Positions 5,564 through 13,511 of a DNA stretch of 13,511 nt are shown here, piece by piece (position 1 is the first letter of the stretch; every line of letters begins with the position of its first letter). A program made the translations under genes and the position numbers. A model generated the notes under the pieces. That model was given only the letters and a program-made list of their open reading frames with translations, did not search any database and had not been told where the DNA came from. The stretch lies in NCBI GenBank assembly GCA_964384585.1, contig CAYLME010000091.1:1-13511 (forward strand). Direction: 5' to 3'. The DNA comes from DASTYK01 sp964384585. GTDB lineage: Bacteria > Gemmatimonadota > Gemmatimonadetes > Longimicrobiales > RSA9.

Positions 5564-7387
5564 ATGAATCGTATCCAATCGCTGCTGTTCTACGTGGCAG
5601 TGGCGTTCCTGATCGCCGGGCTCTTCCTGCTGACGCTGGCGGCATCGCTGGAAGCGCAGACGACCCTGATCCGCGATGTACGTGTCTTCGACGGCACCGA
5701 CACGAGCGGTCCGACGAGTGTACTGGTGCGCGATGGCCGGATCGCAGCGATCGGTACACAGCAGGCGGTGCCGGCCGGCGCGGACGTCGTGGATGGCAGC
5801 GGCATGACGCTGCTTCCGGGCCTGATCGATGCCCACACGCACGCGTTCGGCAACGCGCTCGAAGAGGCGCTCGTCTTCGGTGTCACGACGGAGCTGGACA
5901 TGTTCACCGAGCCGCGCGGTGCTGCAACGGCGCGGGCGGAGCAGCAACGGCCGGGCGGCGCGTCGGGTCGCGCGGACCTCTTCTCCGCGGGCGTGCTGGC
6001 TACGCCGCCCGGCGGCCACGGCACCGAGTACGGCTTCCCGATTCCGACGATCACGCGGCCGGATTCGGCGCAGGCATGGGTGGATGCCCGGATCGCGGAA
6101 GGTTCGGATTACATCAAGATCGTCTACGACGACGGTGCCCTTTTCGGACTGAACTGGCCTGCGCTCGATTTCGCGACGATGGAAGCGCTCGTCGACGCTG
6201 CCCATGCACGCGGCAGGCTCGCAGTCGTGCACGTGAGCACGGCCGAACAGGCGATGGACGCGATCAGAGCGGGGAGCGACGGGCTGGTGCACCTGTTCAC
6301 CGACACGCTGCCCGCGTCCGACTTCATTGCCTCGGTACGCGGGGCGGACGCATTCGTGATCCCGACGCTCGTCGTACTCAAGAGCATAACGGGCATCGGT
6401 GGCGCAGCCACGCTGCTCGAACAGGAGTCCATGCTGGCGTACCTGCCGGCCTCCTCGCGCGCGAACCTGGCGGCTGCGTTCCCGGCGACGGGCGATGCGG
6501 ACGAGCGCTTCAGTGTGCCGCTCCGCACGGTGAGACGGCTGCACGAGGCCGGTGTGCCGATCCTGGCCGGCACGGATGCACCGAACCCTGGCACGGCTCA
6601 TGGTGCCGCCATGCATCGTGAACTGGAGCTGCTGGTGGAGGCGGGCCTTACGCCGGTCGAAGCTTTGCGCGCGGCGACGAGTGTACCGGCCGACGCGTTC
6701 GGACTGGACGATCGCGGTCGCATCGCCGTTGGACAGCGCGCGGACCTCCTGCTCGTGCGCGGTGATCCGACTCGTGACATTCACGCCACGCGCGCGATCG
6801 AAGGTGTCTGGAAGGGCGGCGTTCGGCTGGACCGCGCGAGCTGGGCGGAATCCGTCACGGCATCACTGGTCATCGCTCCACCTGCCGGCATGTCTGCGGA
6901 CGGCCTGATCGCCGACTTCGAGGATGGCGCGACGGTTCGCTTCGGCACCGGTTTCGTGCCGAACACGGACTCGTTCGCGGGCGGCACATCGACGGCTTCC
7001 GCGGAACTGGCTGACGGCGGCGCAGGCGGCAGCGCGCATGCACTGCACGTGAGCGGCGAGATCACGGATCGGCTTGCCTACGCCTGGGCCGGAATCATGT
7101 GGTCGCCGACCCGGCAGATGATGCAGCCGGCCGATCTGTCCGCGTTCGACGGTGTCCGGTTCCAGGCCCGAGGTGACGGTCGTACGCATCGCGTGCTCGT
7201 TTTCTCGCAGGCGCATGGCATGATGCCGCTGACGCACGAGTTCATGCCGGGCACGGACTGGAGCCTGTTCGAGGTGACATGGGCGTCGCTCGGTATCGAC
7301 GGCAGCGATGTATCCGCGATTCTCTTCGTGGGCGCGCCGCCGGCTGGCGACTTCTGGTTCGACATCGATGATGTTCGACTCCACTGA
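5564..7387 (+). CDS. Secreted amidohydrolase with C-terminal CIA30-like domain
   Basis: A 607-residue protein starting at ATG 5564 behind a GGAG site (5554-5557). Residues 1-32 form a signal peptide or anchor ending SLEAQ. Residues ~34-425 are a metal-dependent amidohydrolase (imidazolonepropionase/prolidase-like branch): a small beta-sandwich start (TLIRDVRVFDGTD), His91 and His93 (DAHTH), probable carboxylated Lys185 (YIKIV), His223 (VVHVS), His243 (VHLFTD) and Asp338 (GTDAPN), giving a full set of candidate metal ligands. Residues ~446-607 resemble a CIA30/NADH-dehydrogenase-assembly-like beta-sandwich (LIADFEDG; FDGVRFQARGDG; DFWFDIDDVRL), often a carbohydrate-binding-like fold. It is probably a periplasmic or extracellular hydrolase of cyclic amide or dipeptide-type substrates; the substrate is unknown. 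A histidine kinase gene follows after 156 bases. Confidence 0.93.
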   Translation: MNRIQSLLFYVAVAFLIAGLFLLTLAASLEAQTTLIRDVRVFDGTDTSGPTSVLVRDGRIAAIGTQQAVPAGADVVDGSGMTLLPGLIDAHTHAFGNALEEALVFGVTTELDMFTEPRGAATARAEQQRPGGASGRADLFSAGVLATPPGGHGTEYGFPIPTITRPDSAQAWVDARIAEGSDYIKIVYDDGALFGLNWPALDFATMEALVDAAHARGRLAVVHVSTAEQAMDAIRAGSDGLVHLFTDTLPASDFIASVRGADAFVIPTLVVLKSITGIGGAATLLEQESMLAYLPASSRANLAAAFPATGDADERFSVPLRTVRRLHEAGVPILAGTDAPNPGTAHGAAMHRELELLVEAGLTPVEALRAATSVPADAFGLDDRGRIAVGQRADLLLVRGDPTRDIHATRAIEGVWKGGVRLDRASWAESVTASLVIAPPAGMSADGLIADFEDGATVRFGTGFVPNTDSFAGGTSTASAELADGGAGGSAHALHVSGEITDRLAYAWAGIMWSPTRQMMQPADLSAFDGVRFQARGDGRTHRVLVFSQAHGMMPLTHEFMPGTDWSLFEVTWASLGIDGSDVSAILFVGAPPAGDFWFDIDDVRLH

Positions 7388-7543
7388 GCCGGCCCCGGCC
7401 GGGCTGCAGCGTGCCACGGCCAGGTATGGCGATGCCGCGGCCCCGGGTGCACTGTCTGATGTCCTGGCACTCACCGGATTCACGATCGCGTTTCCCGGGT
7501 CGGCGGTACGCCGGTATCGGCGCGACGATGAAATGACGGGGCG

Positions 7544-8698
7544 ATGATGACGGATGCGAAGATGAGTTCCGGACGCCGTCGCTTCCCGCTGCTGCCGGAC
7601 GGGCCGCTCGGGTGGACGCCATACGCATGGCTGATCTACCTGTCCGTTTTCCTGATCGAGCCGGTCGTACGGACGCAGCAGGGCCGCGCGGGCTTGCTGT
7701 ACTGGGCGATGACGATCGTTGCACTGCTCGCGTTCCTGGCAGCGTACTTCCGTGGCTACTGGGTGCACGGGCGCCGGCTCGTGGCTATCATCGCCTTCAT
7801 TGCCGCACTCGGCATGGTGCTCCTGCCGACGAACGTCGGCGCCTCGGTGATGTTCATCTATGCCGGTGCCTTCGCCGGCTTCCTGCAGCCGCCGCGCAGC
7901 GCACTGCGTGCGCTCCTGCTGGTCACGATTGCCGCGGTGATCATGGGTGCGCTGACGCACCCGCCGGTGTGGTACTGGTTCACCACCGGGATGATCGTGC
8001 TGGTGGGCGGTGTCAACTTTCACTTCTCACAGCGCTCACATGCGCAGAAGTGTCTTCGCCTCGCCCAGGAAGAGATCGAGCACCTGGCCGCCATCGCCGA
8101 ACGCGAACGGATCGCGCGTGACATGCACGATGTGCTCGGCCACACGCTGTCGCTGATCGTTCTCAAGTCGGAGCTGGCCTCGCGCATCGCTGAGCGTGAC
8201 CCCGCACGTGCGGCAGGCGAGATGCGCGACGTCGAGCGAGTCGCCCGGCGCACACTGCAGGATGTGCGTGAGACGCTGCGCGGCTACCGCGCGACGCTGG
8301 CAGACGAGGCGCAGCGCGCAGGTGCGATGCTCGAGGCCGCAGGTGTGCGCGCACGCTTCGAGTTCGAGCATCTCACGCTCGAGCGATCCGTCGAGGAGGC
8401 GCTCGCACTGGCGCTGCGCGAGGCGGTGACGAACGTGGCACGGCACGCGAATGCGACCACGTGCGCGGTCCGGCTGTACGCCGTCAACGGTGCTGCACTG
8501 TTCGAGGTACACGACGACGGGCGCGGCATGAACGAGCCGGAGGGCGGCGGCCTGCGTGGCATGCGCGAACGTATCGAGGCGTGTGATGGTCGGGTGGAAC
8601 GCAACGGCGACAATGGCATGCTGTTGCGTATCACGATCCCGCTGCGCGCATCCAGCAGGACGTCCCGTCCTGAGGGTGCGGACACGGTGCACGCATGA
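7544..8698 (+). CDS. DesK-like sensor histidine kinase
   Basis: A 384-residue membrane sensor kinase. About five or six membrane segments fill residues ~27-160 with no sizeable extracellular domain, as in DesK-type kinases that sense the membrane itself. A short coiled linker precedes the HisKA_3 dimerisation domain with phospho-acceptor His195 in ERERIARDMHDVLGH. The ATP-binding domain follows, with N-box EAVTNVARHANA, DDGRGM and GLRGMRERIEA. The start is taken at ATG 7544; ATG 7547 directly follows and there is only a weak G-rich ribosome site. The stop overlaps the ATG of the response regulator (ATGA), so the two are co-translated. In Bacillus DesK/DesR adjusts fatty-acid desaturation with temperature, but no desaturase gene is in this window, so the signal and targets are unknown. 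Confidence 0.95.
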   Translation: MMTDAKMSSGRRRFPLLPDGPLGWTPYAWLIYLSVFLIEPVVRTQQGRAGLLYWAMTIVALLAFLAAYFRGYWVHGRRLVAIIAFIAALGMVLLPTNVGASVMFIYAGAFAGFLQPPRSALRALLLVTIAAVIMGALTHPPVWYWFTTGMIVLVGGVNFHFSQRSHAQKCLRLAQEEIEHLAAIAERERIARDMHDVLGHTLSLIVLKSELASRIAERDPARAAGEMRDVERVARRTLQDVRETLRGYRATLADEAQRAGAMLEAAGVRARFEFEHLTLERSVEEALALALREAVTNVARHANATTCAVRLYAVNGAALFEVHDDGRGMNEPEGGGLRGMRERIEACDGRVERNGDNGMLLRITIPLRASSRTSRPEGADTVHA

Positions 8699-9300
8699 GC
8701 ATCCGTGTCGTGATCGCGGAGGACCAGTCGATGGTCCGCGGCGCGCTCGCCGCACTGCTCGCGCTCGAGCCGGACATCGAGATCGTCGGCGAGGCCGGTG
8801 ACGGCGAAGAAGCATTGACGCTGGTGGCCGACTTCGCGCCCGATGTAGTGCTGACCGACATCGAGATGCCGCGCATGACGGGGCTCGAACTCGCCGCGGC
8901 GATCCGCACGAATCATGCGGCATGCCGCGTCATCATCCTCACGACCTTTGCGCGCTCGGGCTATCTGCGCCGCGCGCTCGACGCCGGTGCGTCCGGCTAC
9001 CTGCTGAAGGACAGTCCTGCGGACACGCTCGCCAATGCTGTGCGCAACGTGCACGCAGGTGCACGCGCGATTGATCCGGAGCTTGCGCAGGAAGCCTGGA
9101 CGGAGCGCGATCCGCTTACGGACCGCGAACGCCACGTGCTGCGGCTCGCCGGTGAGGGGCTCTCGAGCGCGCGTATCGCGGAACGTCTGTCACTCTCGGA
9201 AGGGACGGTGCGCAACTATCTCTCGGAAGCGATCGCCAAGCTGAACGCCGGCAACCGTGTGGAGGCGGCGCGGCTGGCACGCGAGAAGGGATGGCTCTGA
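8695..9300 (+). CDS. NarL/DesR-type response regulator
   Basis: A 201-residue two-component regulator. The receiver domain spans residues ~2-120, with acidic pocket Glu9/Asp10, phospho-acceptor Asp55 (LTDIEMP), Thr83 (ILTTF) and Lys105 (LLKD). The LuxR-type helix-turn-helix covers ~135-195 (LTDRERHVLRLAGEGLSSARIAERLSLSEGTVRNYLSEAIAKL divided over its four helices). Its ATG overlaps the kinase stop, so it is the cognate partner of the upstream DesK-like kinase. The kinase-phosphorylated form would dimerise and bind promoter DNA. Length and domain order are standard for the family; no truncation or missing residue is seen. Confidence 0.96.
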   Translation: MSIRVVIAEDQSMVRGALAALLALEPDIEIVGEAGDGEEALTLVADFAPDVVLTDIEMPRMTGLELAAAIRTNHAACRVIILTTFARSGYLRRALDAGASGYLLKDSPADTLANAVRNVHAGARAIDPELAQEAWTERDPLTDRERHVLRLAGEGLSSARIAERLSLSEGTVRNYLSEAIAKLNAGNRVEAARLAREKGWL

Positions 9301-9338
9301 GGCGTTCGGGCGCGCCGCTGGCCCGCGACGACCGCCGG

Positions 9339-9611
9339 TCAGGCCGCGCCGTAACGCTTCGCCGCCCGCTCGCGCGCGCGTGCGGCTTCCACGTCGCGAT
9401 CCCTGGGCGGCGCGTTCGTCACGAGTGAGTCGAGCAGCCGCCGCGTCACGTCCGCGACCTCGTCCACCGCACGATCGAACGCTTCCTGGTTCGCCTGGGA
9501 CGGCTTCGTGTATCCGCTCACCTTGCGCACGTACTGCAGCGCCGACGCGCGGATCTCGTCATCGGTTGTTTCCGGCTCGAAATTGAAGAGCGGCCTGATG
9601 TTTCTGCACAT
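9339..9611 (-). CDS. DUF2277 family protein
   Basis: A 90-residue soluble protein beginning MCRNIRPLFNFEP, which is the hallmark start of DUF2277. The remainder (ASALQYVRKVSGYTKPSQAN, FDRAVDEVADVTRRLLDSL, APPRDRDVEAARARE) also follows the family as I remember it. The invariant Cys2-Arg3-Asn4 at the very N-terminus fixes the start at 9611 and excludes an upstream in-frame ATG at 9656, which would bury it. A weak GAGAG ribosome site lies upstream. No function is established for the family; a helical bundle with a possibly reactive Cys2 is all that can be said. It follows the small lipoprotein gene after 57 bases on the same strand, so they may be co-transcribed. Confidence 0.9.
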   Translation of the reverse strand: MCRNIRPLFNFEPETTDDEIRASALQYVRKVSGYTKPSQANQEAFDRAVDEVADVTRRLLDSLVTNAPPRDRDVEAARARERAAKRYGAA

Positions 9612-9668
9612 GTGGTGGTTCTCTCGCCGCAGTTGCACCATCGCCTGCGGCCGCATCGGGGTTCGCGA

Positions 9669-10040
9669 TCAGTTCCGGGGCGGCGGTCGCTTCGTCGGCG
9701 GTGGGATGCGTGGCCGATCCGGGCTTCCCGGGATGCCCACCTCTTCCCCGGGATAGGGGCTGCCCTGCGGATCGCCCGCGACCGCGCTGCGGCTCCATGC
9801 GCACAGGAAGCTCTCGCCTTCCTTTGCCTTGCTGAAGCGGTCCGCCGAGACCGTGCACTGGCTGCGGTCCACCGCGATCAGGTACGCGGGCGACACCTTC
9901 TGCATCACCGTCTTCCATCCGAGCACAGTCGTGCCCTCACCGCTGGCTCCGCGATTCGAGGCGCAGCCGGCGAGCACCACGGCCAGCAGCAGAGGCATGA
10001 CGTGCGCGCAACGTTTCGCGAAATGTGAGGTGGCGTTCAT
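9669..10040 (-). CDS. Small hypothetical lipoprotein with Pro-rich tail
   Basis: A 123-residue predicted lipoprotein. After a basic n-region (AKRC) comes a hydrophobic core (VMPLLLAVVLAGC) with a good lipobox LAGC. The mature part has a short conserved-looking region (TVLGWKTVMQKVSPAYLIAVDRSQCTVSADRF) with an extra Cys and a CAW motif, followed by a Pro/Arg-rich tail (PDRPRIPPPTKRPPPRN). ATG 10040 has GAGG about six bases upstream, supporting the start. I do not recognise the family. The length, lipobox and low-complexity tail suggest a surface or periplasm-facing envelope protein; the tail could reach through the peptidoglycan. Confidence 0.75.
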   Translation of the reverse strand: MNATSHFAKRCAHVMPLLLAVVLAGCASNRGASGEGTTVLGWKTVMQKVSPAYLIAVDRSQCTVSADRFSKAKEGESFLCAWSRSAVAGDPQGSPYPGEEVGIPGSPDRPRIPPPTKRPPPRN

Positions 10041-10148
10041 GGTGACCTCTCGGACACTCGGCAGACATTTCCCGCGGACGGTTCGTCGGCGACGCAGCCG
10101 TCGTATGAATCAGGCGAAACGTCTGGTGTCACGCAAGCCTGGTGGGCG

Positions 10149-10745
10149 CTAGCCGGAAATCGAACGTGCGAGACGCTGTTCGAGCATGGACTTCACGGCC
10201 GGCCACTCGCGGGCGAGGATGCTGAAGTAGATGGTATCGCGCACGCGTCCCCGCTCGGTGATGACGTGATCGCGCAGTACGCCCTCCTCCTGTGCGCCGA
10301 TCCGCAGCAGCGCGTTGCGCGACGCGGTGTTCAGCACGTCCGTCTTGAATTCGACGCGGATGCAGTCCTCCACCTCGAACGCGCGACGCAGCATCAAGTA
10401 CTTGGCCTCGGTGTTCACGGCCGTGCGCTGCCATGGGCGTGCAATCCATGTCCAGCCGATCTCGACGCGCCGGAACGGCCGCGCGATCGCACCGAAGCGC
10501 GTCGAGCCGATCACGCGGCCGCTCGCCTGCTCGACCGTCGCGAACGGAAGCGCAGTGCCGCTCTCGTACGCGCGCAATGCCGTGCGGACGTAGCGCTCCA
10601 TGTCCGCCTCGTCGTCCACGCGTGACGTCATCCAGCGCCACAGCTCGGGATCGAGGCCGACCGCGCACAGACCGGGCACGTGATCGAGCGTGAGCGGCTC
10701 CAGGCGGATCGTGGTACCGGACAGCAAAGGGGCATCAGTGAACAT
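10149..10745 (-). CDS. GNAT family N-acetyltransferase (RimJ/RimL-like)
   Basis: A 198-residue cytosolic acetyltransferase. It opens with the typical strand (TIRLEPLTLDHVPGL), and has the strand GRVIGSTRF and the sequence VEIGWTWIARPWQRTAVNTEAKYLMLRRAFE. This is the acetyl-CoA-binding region of a well-populated GNAT branch, although the classical Gly-rich QxxGxG loop is replaced by QRTAVN, as usual in that branch. Then come CIRVEFKTDVLNTASRNALLRIGAQEEG and RDTIYFSILAREWPAV. The substrate (small amine, amino acid or protein N-terminus) is not predictable. The start at ATG 10745 gives the normal N-terminus; only a weak ribosome site is visible. It is transcribed divergently from the beta-propeller gene and upstream of the small lipoprotein gene. 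Confidence 0.92.
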   Translation of the reverse strand: MFTDAPLLSGTTIRLEPLTLDHVPGLCAVGLDPELWRWMTSRVDDEADMERYVRTALRAYESGTALPFATVEQASGRVIGSTRFGAIARPFRRVEIGWTWIARPWQRTAVNTEAKYLMLRRAFEVEDCIRVEFKTDVLNTASRNALLRIGAQEEGVLRDHVITERGRVRDTIYFSILAREWPAVKSMLEQRLARSISG

Positions 10746-10929
10746 CTGCCGTCAGAGTCGGGTTGCGATGGATCGGATCACCCAGGGACGCCCGCGCCGG
10801 GCCGGCGGCCCGCTCGAGGGCGCGCGCCGGTGAAGCGTTCGAAACGGCGCGTCGCAGCGAGCTGGTCCCGGGCCTGCACGGATATTGCCTTGGTCCGTAC
10901 CCCGGAACATTAACTCTGGCAGGTGGCAT

Positions 10930-11874
10930 ATGCGTGGTGGTAGAGGACTGGTGATCGTCGGCGGACTCGTGATAGTGCTCGCGGCGACCGGTGCCGCGGT
11001 GCTCGCGCGAAACGACGGCGATTCCGTATCCCATATCGATAGAGTCGCTGCGGCGGCGGCGCAGCCCCGGCCGGCCGCCGCCACACAGGACGTCTGCCGG
11101 ATCGTGGACGCGACCGCGACGCTGCCCGTGGAGGCCCGCGAGAGCAGCGGCCTCGCGCGCGGGATCGCGCGACCTGACGTTTTCTGGACACACAACGACT
11201 CCGGCAACGAGGCAGTGCTCTTCGGCGTTGACGCCTCGGGTGCCATGGTCGCGCGCGTCGCGATCGATGGTGCGACCAACATCGACTGGGAGGACATCGA
11301 GGCCGGGCCGTGCGGTGACGCAAGCTGCCTCTACATCGCCGATACGGGCGACAACGATGGCGACCGCGAGTCGGTGCTGGTCTATGTCGTACCGGAGCCC
11401 ACGGACGGTGCCACATCGATCAGCGCACATGCCTGGCAGGCACGCTACCCGGATACACCCGCCGATTCCGAGTCTCTCTTCGTGGTGAATGGCGAGCTCT
11501 ACCTGGTCACCAAGGGACGCCACGGTCCTCTGCGGGTGTTCAGGCTGCCGCAGGACGGCACACAGCCAGCCACCCTCGAACCGGTCGCGGAGCTCGGACC
11601 GAAGCCCGCCGCCGGCGAGCGCGTGAGCGCGGCCACCGCGACGCCCGACGGTCGCTGGATCGTCATACGCACGCCTTCGATGCTGCGCTTCCATCCGTCC
11701 GAGCGCCTGCTCGCCGGCGACGCCGGTGGCATGATCAGCTGGGACGCCAGCGCGCTGGGCCATCCGCAGGGCGAGTCGGTCGCGATCGATGATGCCGGCA
11801 ACGTCTGGCTCACGAGCGAGGCAGAGAGCGGCGGTGAGCCGCGGTTCGCCCACGTCGCATGCTCGCTGCCGTGA
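10930..11874 (+). CDS. Secreted or anchored beta-propeller-like protein
   Basis: A 314-residue protein. The start at ATG 10930 follows AGGTGG with only a 3-base spacer, but gives a clean N-terminus: basic MRGGRG, then a hydrophobic segment (~7-25), acting as signal anchor or uncleaved signal. The mature part has repeated beta-strand blocks of propeller type. Recognisable conserved patches are ESSGLA, FWTHNDSGN (Phe85-Asn93), DWEDIE (119-124), ADTGDNDGDR with Asp138/Asp141/Asn142, and VYVVPEP. These occur in a widespread family of uncharacterised secreted proteins related in fold to phytase-like or SMP-30-type propellers. The acidic patches could bind calcium. No enzymatic function can be claimed. 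The gene is divergent from the GNAT gene and converges on the O-antigen-ligase-like gene with an 19-base gap. Confidence 0.8.
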   Translation: MRGGRGLVIVGGLVIVLAATGAAVLARNDGDSVSHIDRVAAAAAQPRPAAATQDVCRIVDATATLPVEARESSGLARGIARPDVFWTHNDSGNEAVLFGVDASGAMVARVAIDGATNIDWEDIEAGPCGDASCLYIADTGDNDGDRESVLVYVVPEPTDGATSISAHAWQARYPDTPADSESLFVVNGELYLVTKGRHGPLRVFRLPQDGTQPATLEPVAELGPKPAAGERVSAATATPDGRWIVIRTPSMLRFHPSERLLAGDAGGMISWDASALGHPQGESVAIDDAGNVWLTSEAESGGEPRFAHVACSLP

Positions 11875-11893
11875 CTCGTCTCGCTCTGACAGA

Positions 11894-13511
11894 CTAGTCG
11901 CAGCTGTTGCTCAGCCGTCGCGCTTCTACCGCGTTCGGGTAGAGCGCATGGGCCGCGCGCGCGTGTGCACAGCGCGCGTCGCGGCCGAGACCGCTGCCGC
12001 TGCGTGCGAGCTGCAGGTGGATGCGGAAGTTGCCGGGATCGACGAGCGACGCGACGCGCAGTGCAGTCGCGTCGTTTGTCTCCTGGTGGATGCCCATCGC
12101 TACCAGCTGCGTCACGCTGCGCACCGCACCGATCAGAACGAGCAGAACGAGAACACCGGATGCGATGCTGCGCGCTCGCGCGCCCGGTCGCAGCCGTGAT
12201 TCCGGCGGGTCGTAGAGCGCGCCGGCCGCCATGAGCACGAGCATGGCAGGCAGCGCGAGCAGCAGCACGGCGTCGAACATGCCGGCCACGGCTGCGGCGA
12301 TCAGGGTGGCGAGCAGAGTGCCCGCCCGCAGTGCGGCATCGACGTTCCTGGTCGTGAACAGCTGGTGCATTGCGCGCACCGCCATCGCCGCGAAAGCGAG
12401 GACCAGCAGCAGCGTCGCGGGCACACCGCGCTCCGCCAGGAACGCGACCCAGTCACTGCTCGGCCACGGGTTTGCGGTCATGCCCGGCGTCCGGCCGGAC
12501 ATCGACGGATCGCCGCGGCCCGCATAATCCGCATAGTGCACGCCCCAGTTGCCCGCGCCGACGCCGAGCAACGCATTGTCCCCGGCCATGCCGAGCGAGC
12601 GGCGGTACTGCACGAGCCGGCCCGCGCCGCTGCCCTCCTCGTAGTTGGTAACGTCACGCATCGAGTCGAGGTACGGACTGGCGCTCGCCCACTCGAGCGT
12701 GTTCGGTACGAGCAGCGCAGCGGCGATGCCGGCAGCGCCGAGCACCGTAATGCCGAGGATGCGACGCCATACGCCGCGCTCGCGCCGGAGCGCGGGTGAC
12801 AGCAGCAGCGCCAGCAGCAGCACGACGAGTGCGGCGAGGGTCGCGAGCCACGCAGCGCGCGAGCGCGTGAGGAAAAGCGTCGCAACGACGACCGCGCTGC
12901 CTGCGGCACCCGTGACCCAGCCACCGGCATTGCGCGCCGACACCGTTACGAACAGCAGGACGGGCAGTCCGAACGCCGCCATGTGTGCAACGAAGTTGCG
13001 GTTGCCGAACGTGCCGCCCGGCGCACGGTTGACCGAGAAGAAGTCCGTTTCGACGCCGTACGTCTGCAGCAGCGACGTGACGCATCCGATCACGACGGCG
13101 ATGGCGACGGCTGCGAGCAGGCGCGGTCTCAGTCCCGCGTCGCTCACTGCGCGCGCGGCCAGGAACACGGCGATCGCGGAGGCGGTAATCGCAATGCCGC
13201 GCAGCGCGTTCCAGTGATTGACGGCGAGAATGCCGCTCGCGATGCCGAGCCCGAGGTGCAGGGCGAGCAGCAGGTCCACCCAGCCGAAGCGCGGCGGCCG
13301 CAGGTTTCTGCGAAGCAGGATCAGGCCGGTGAACGCGGTCAGGTGCAGGACCAGCTCCTTCGGGATGAAGAAGCGGTCGAGCTCGTACGTTTTCCATGTG
13401 ACGGCGGCCAGGACGACCAGGATCGCGCCGAGCTGGAGGACGCGCAGGGCGCGACGCTCGGCGGACGTTGCCCCTGCGATCTCGATCTCGAGGGAGGCGG
13501 ATGCAAGCGTG
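11894..13511 (-). CDS. O-antigen ligase/Wzy-like membrane protein (5' end beyond window)
   Basis: Visible part 538 residues, with the N-terminus cut by the right edge. A GTG at 13279 could be taken as start, but the frame remains open for 77 more codons to the edge, and these encode the expected first membrane helices (LGAILVVLAAVTWK; FFIPKELVLHLTAF) with no in-frame ATG, GTG or TTG. About eleven or more membrane segments follow. Family landmarks of the O-antigen-ligase (Wzy_C/WaaL-like) domain are GGTFGNRNFVAHM, TRSRAAWLA, a large periplasmic loop with GRLVQYRRSLG, GVGAGNWGVHYADYA, and SSDWVAFLAERG. The C-terminal soluble tail (DPGNFRIHLQLARS...ARAAHALYPNA) looks TPR-like. It would ligate or polymerise lipid-linked glycans on the outer side of the inner membrane. 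No other polysaccharide gene is in the window. Confidence 0.9.
   Translation of the reverse strand, partial: TLASASLEIEIAGATSAERRALRVLQLGAILVVLAAVTWKTYELDRFFIPKELVLHLTAFTGLILLRRNLRPPRFGWVDLLLALHLGLGIASGILAVNHWNALRGIAITASAIAVFLAARAVSDAGLRPRLLAAVAIAVVIGCVTSLLQTYGVETDFFSVNRAPGGTFGNRNFVAHMAAFGLPVLLFVTVSARNAGGWVTGAAGSAVVVATLFLTRSRAAWLATLAALVVLLLALLLSPALRRERGVWRRILGITVLGAAGIAAALLVPNTLEWASASPYLDSMRDVTNYEEGSGAGRLVQYRRSLGMAGDNALLGVGAGNWGVHYADYAGRGDPSMSGRTPGMTANPWPSSDWVAFLAERGVPATLLLVLAFAAMAVRAMHQLFTTRNVDAALRAGTLLATLIAAAVAGMFDAVLLLALPAMLVLMAAGALYDPPESRLRPGARARSIASGVLVLLVLIGAVRSVTQLVAMGIHQETNDATALRVASLVDPGNFRIHLQLARSGSGLGRDARCAHARAAHALYPNAVEARRLSNSCD

Noticed and set aside
4892..6784. Very long open minus-strand frame opposite the amidohydrolase
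   Set aside because: Composition is Arg-rich with no recognisable domain and it runs antisense to a well-supported enzyme gene; only its last part (from 5275) looks real.
7501..7513. CGGCG-GTA-CGCCG dyad before the kinase gene
   Set aside because: Only five base pairs with a three-base loop in GC-rich DNA; too likely by chance.
7370..7547. Small frame of 59 residues between the amidohydrolase and the kinase, its stop overlapping the kinase ATG
   Set aside because: It has no ribosome site, no recognisable sequence, and begins inside the amidohydrolase gene; translation coupling is possible but unsupported.
10798..10810. GGGCC-GGC-GGCCC dyad between the GNAT and propeller genes
   Set aside because: A short all-GC dyad, as expected by chance in this composition.
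10885..10913. TTGCCT-17-CATTAA as promoter for the propeller gene
   Set aside because: The -10 match is only 3 of 6, and a start site there would leave almost no leader before the ribosome site at 10921.

Overview
This is a GC-rich bacterial chromosomal segment with no tRNA, rRNA, insertion sequence, integrase or CRISPR array that I can see. Several traits fit a Gram-negative, outer-membrane lineage such as Gemmatimonadota. These are a barrel-less TonB-plug protein with a carboxypeptidase-regulatory-like domain, secreted cupredoxin lipoproteins, an amidohydrolase fused to a CIA30-like domain, an O-antigen-ligase-like polymerase, and strong GGAGG-type ribosome sites before some genes but not others. 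The phylum is an inference, because no marker gene lies in the window.

Layout, left to right. (1) 65-874 (-) is a plug-only secreted protein, divergent from an Lrp/AsnC-type regulator (1066-1572 +); a perfect 15-bp palindrome covers the regulator's start codon. (2) 1573-1909 is non-coding and holds an array of eleven GC-rich heptamers. (3) 1910-4208 (+) is a three-gene cupredoxin cluster: a lipoprotein with a regulatory-like domain plus a plastocyanin domain, a predicted outer-membrane barrel fused to a plastocyanin domain, and a small plastocyanin lipoprotein that apparently starts at CTG. (4) 4231-4749 (-) is a DinB-fold protein, and 4892-5275 (-) is a short, apparently truncated protein. 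(5) 5276-5563 is a divergent intergenic region with two clear dyads. It precedes a secreted amidohydrolase with a C-terminal CIA30-like domain (5564-7387 +). (6) 7544-9300 (+) is a DesK/DesR-type two-component pair with overlapping genes. (7) 9339-10745 (-) holds a DUF2277 protein, a small lipoprotein and a GNAT acetyltransferase. (8) 10930-11874 (+) is a secreted beta-propeller-like protein. (9) 11894-13511 (-) is an O-antigen-ligase/Wzy-like membrane protein whose reading frame runs off the right edge.

The most distinctive part is the cupredoxin cluster. Three consecutive genes each carry a complete type-1 copper ligand set (His ... Cys-x2-His-x4-Met), all on exported proteins, one of them tied to a predicted barrel. 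The simplest reading is a cell-envelope electron-transfer or copper-handling module that grew by tandem duplication. Remnants of duplicated gene ends are visible between the first and second genes. The remaining genes look like ordinary envelope, signalling and accessory functions, with no obvious single pathway linking them.
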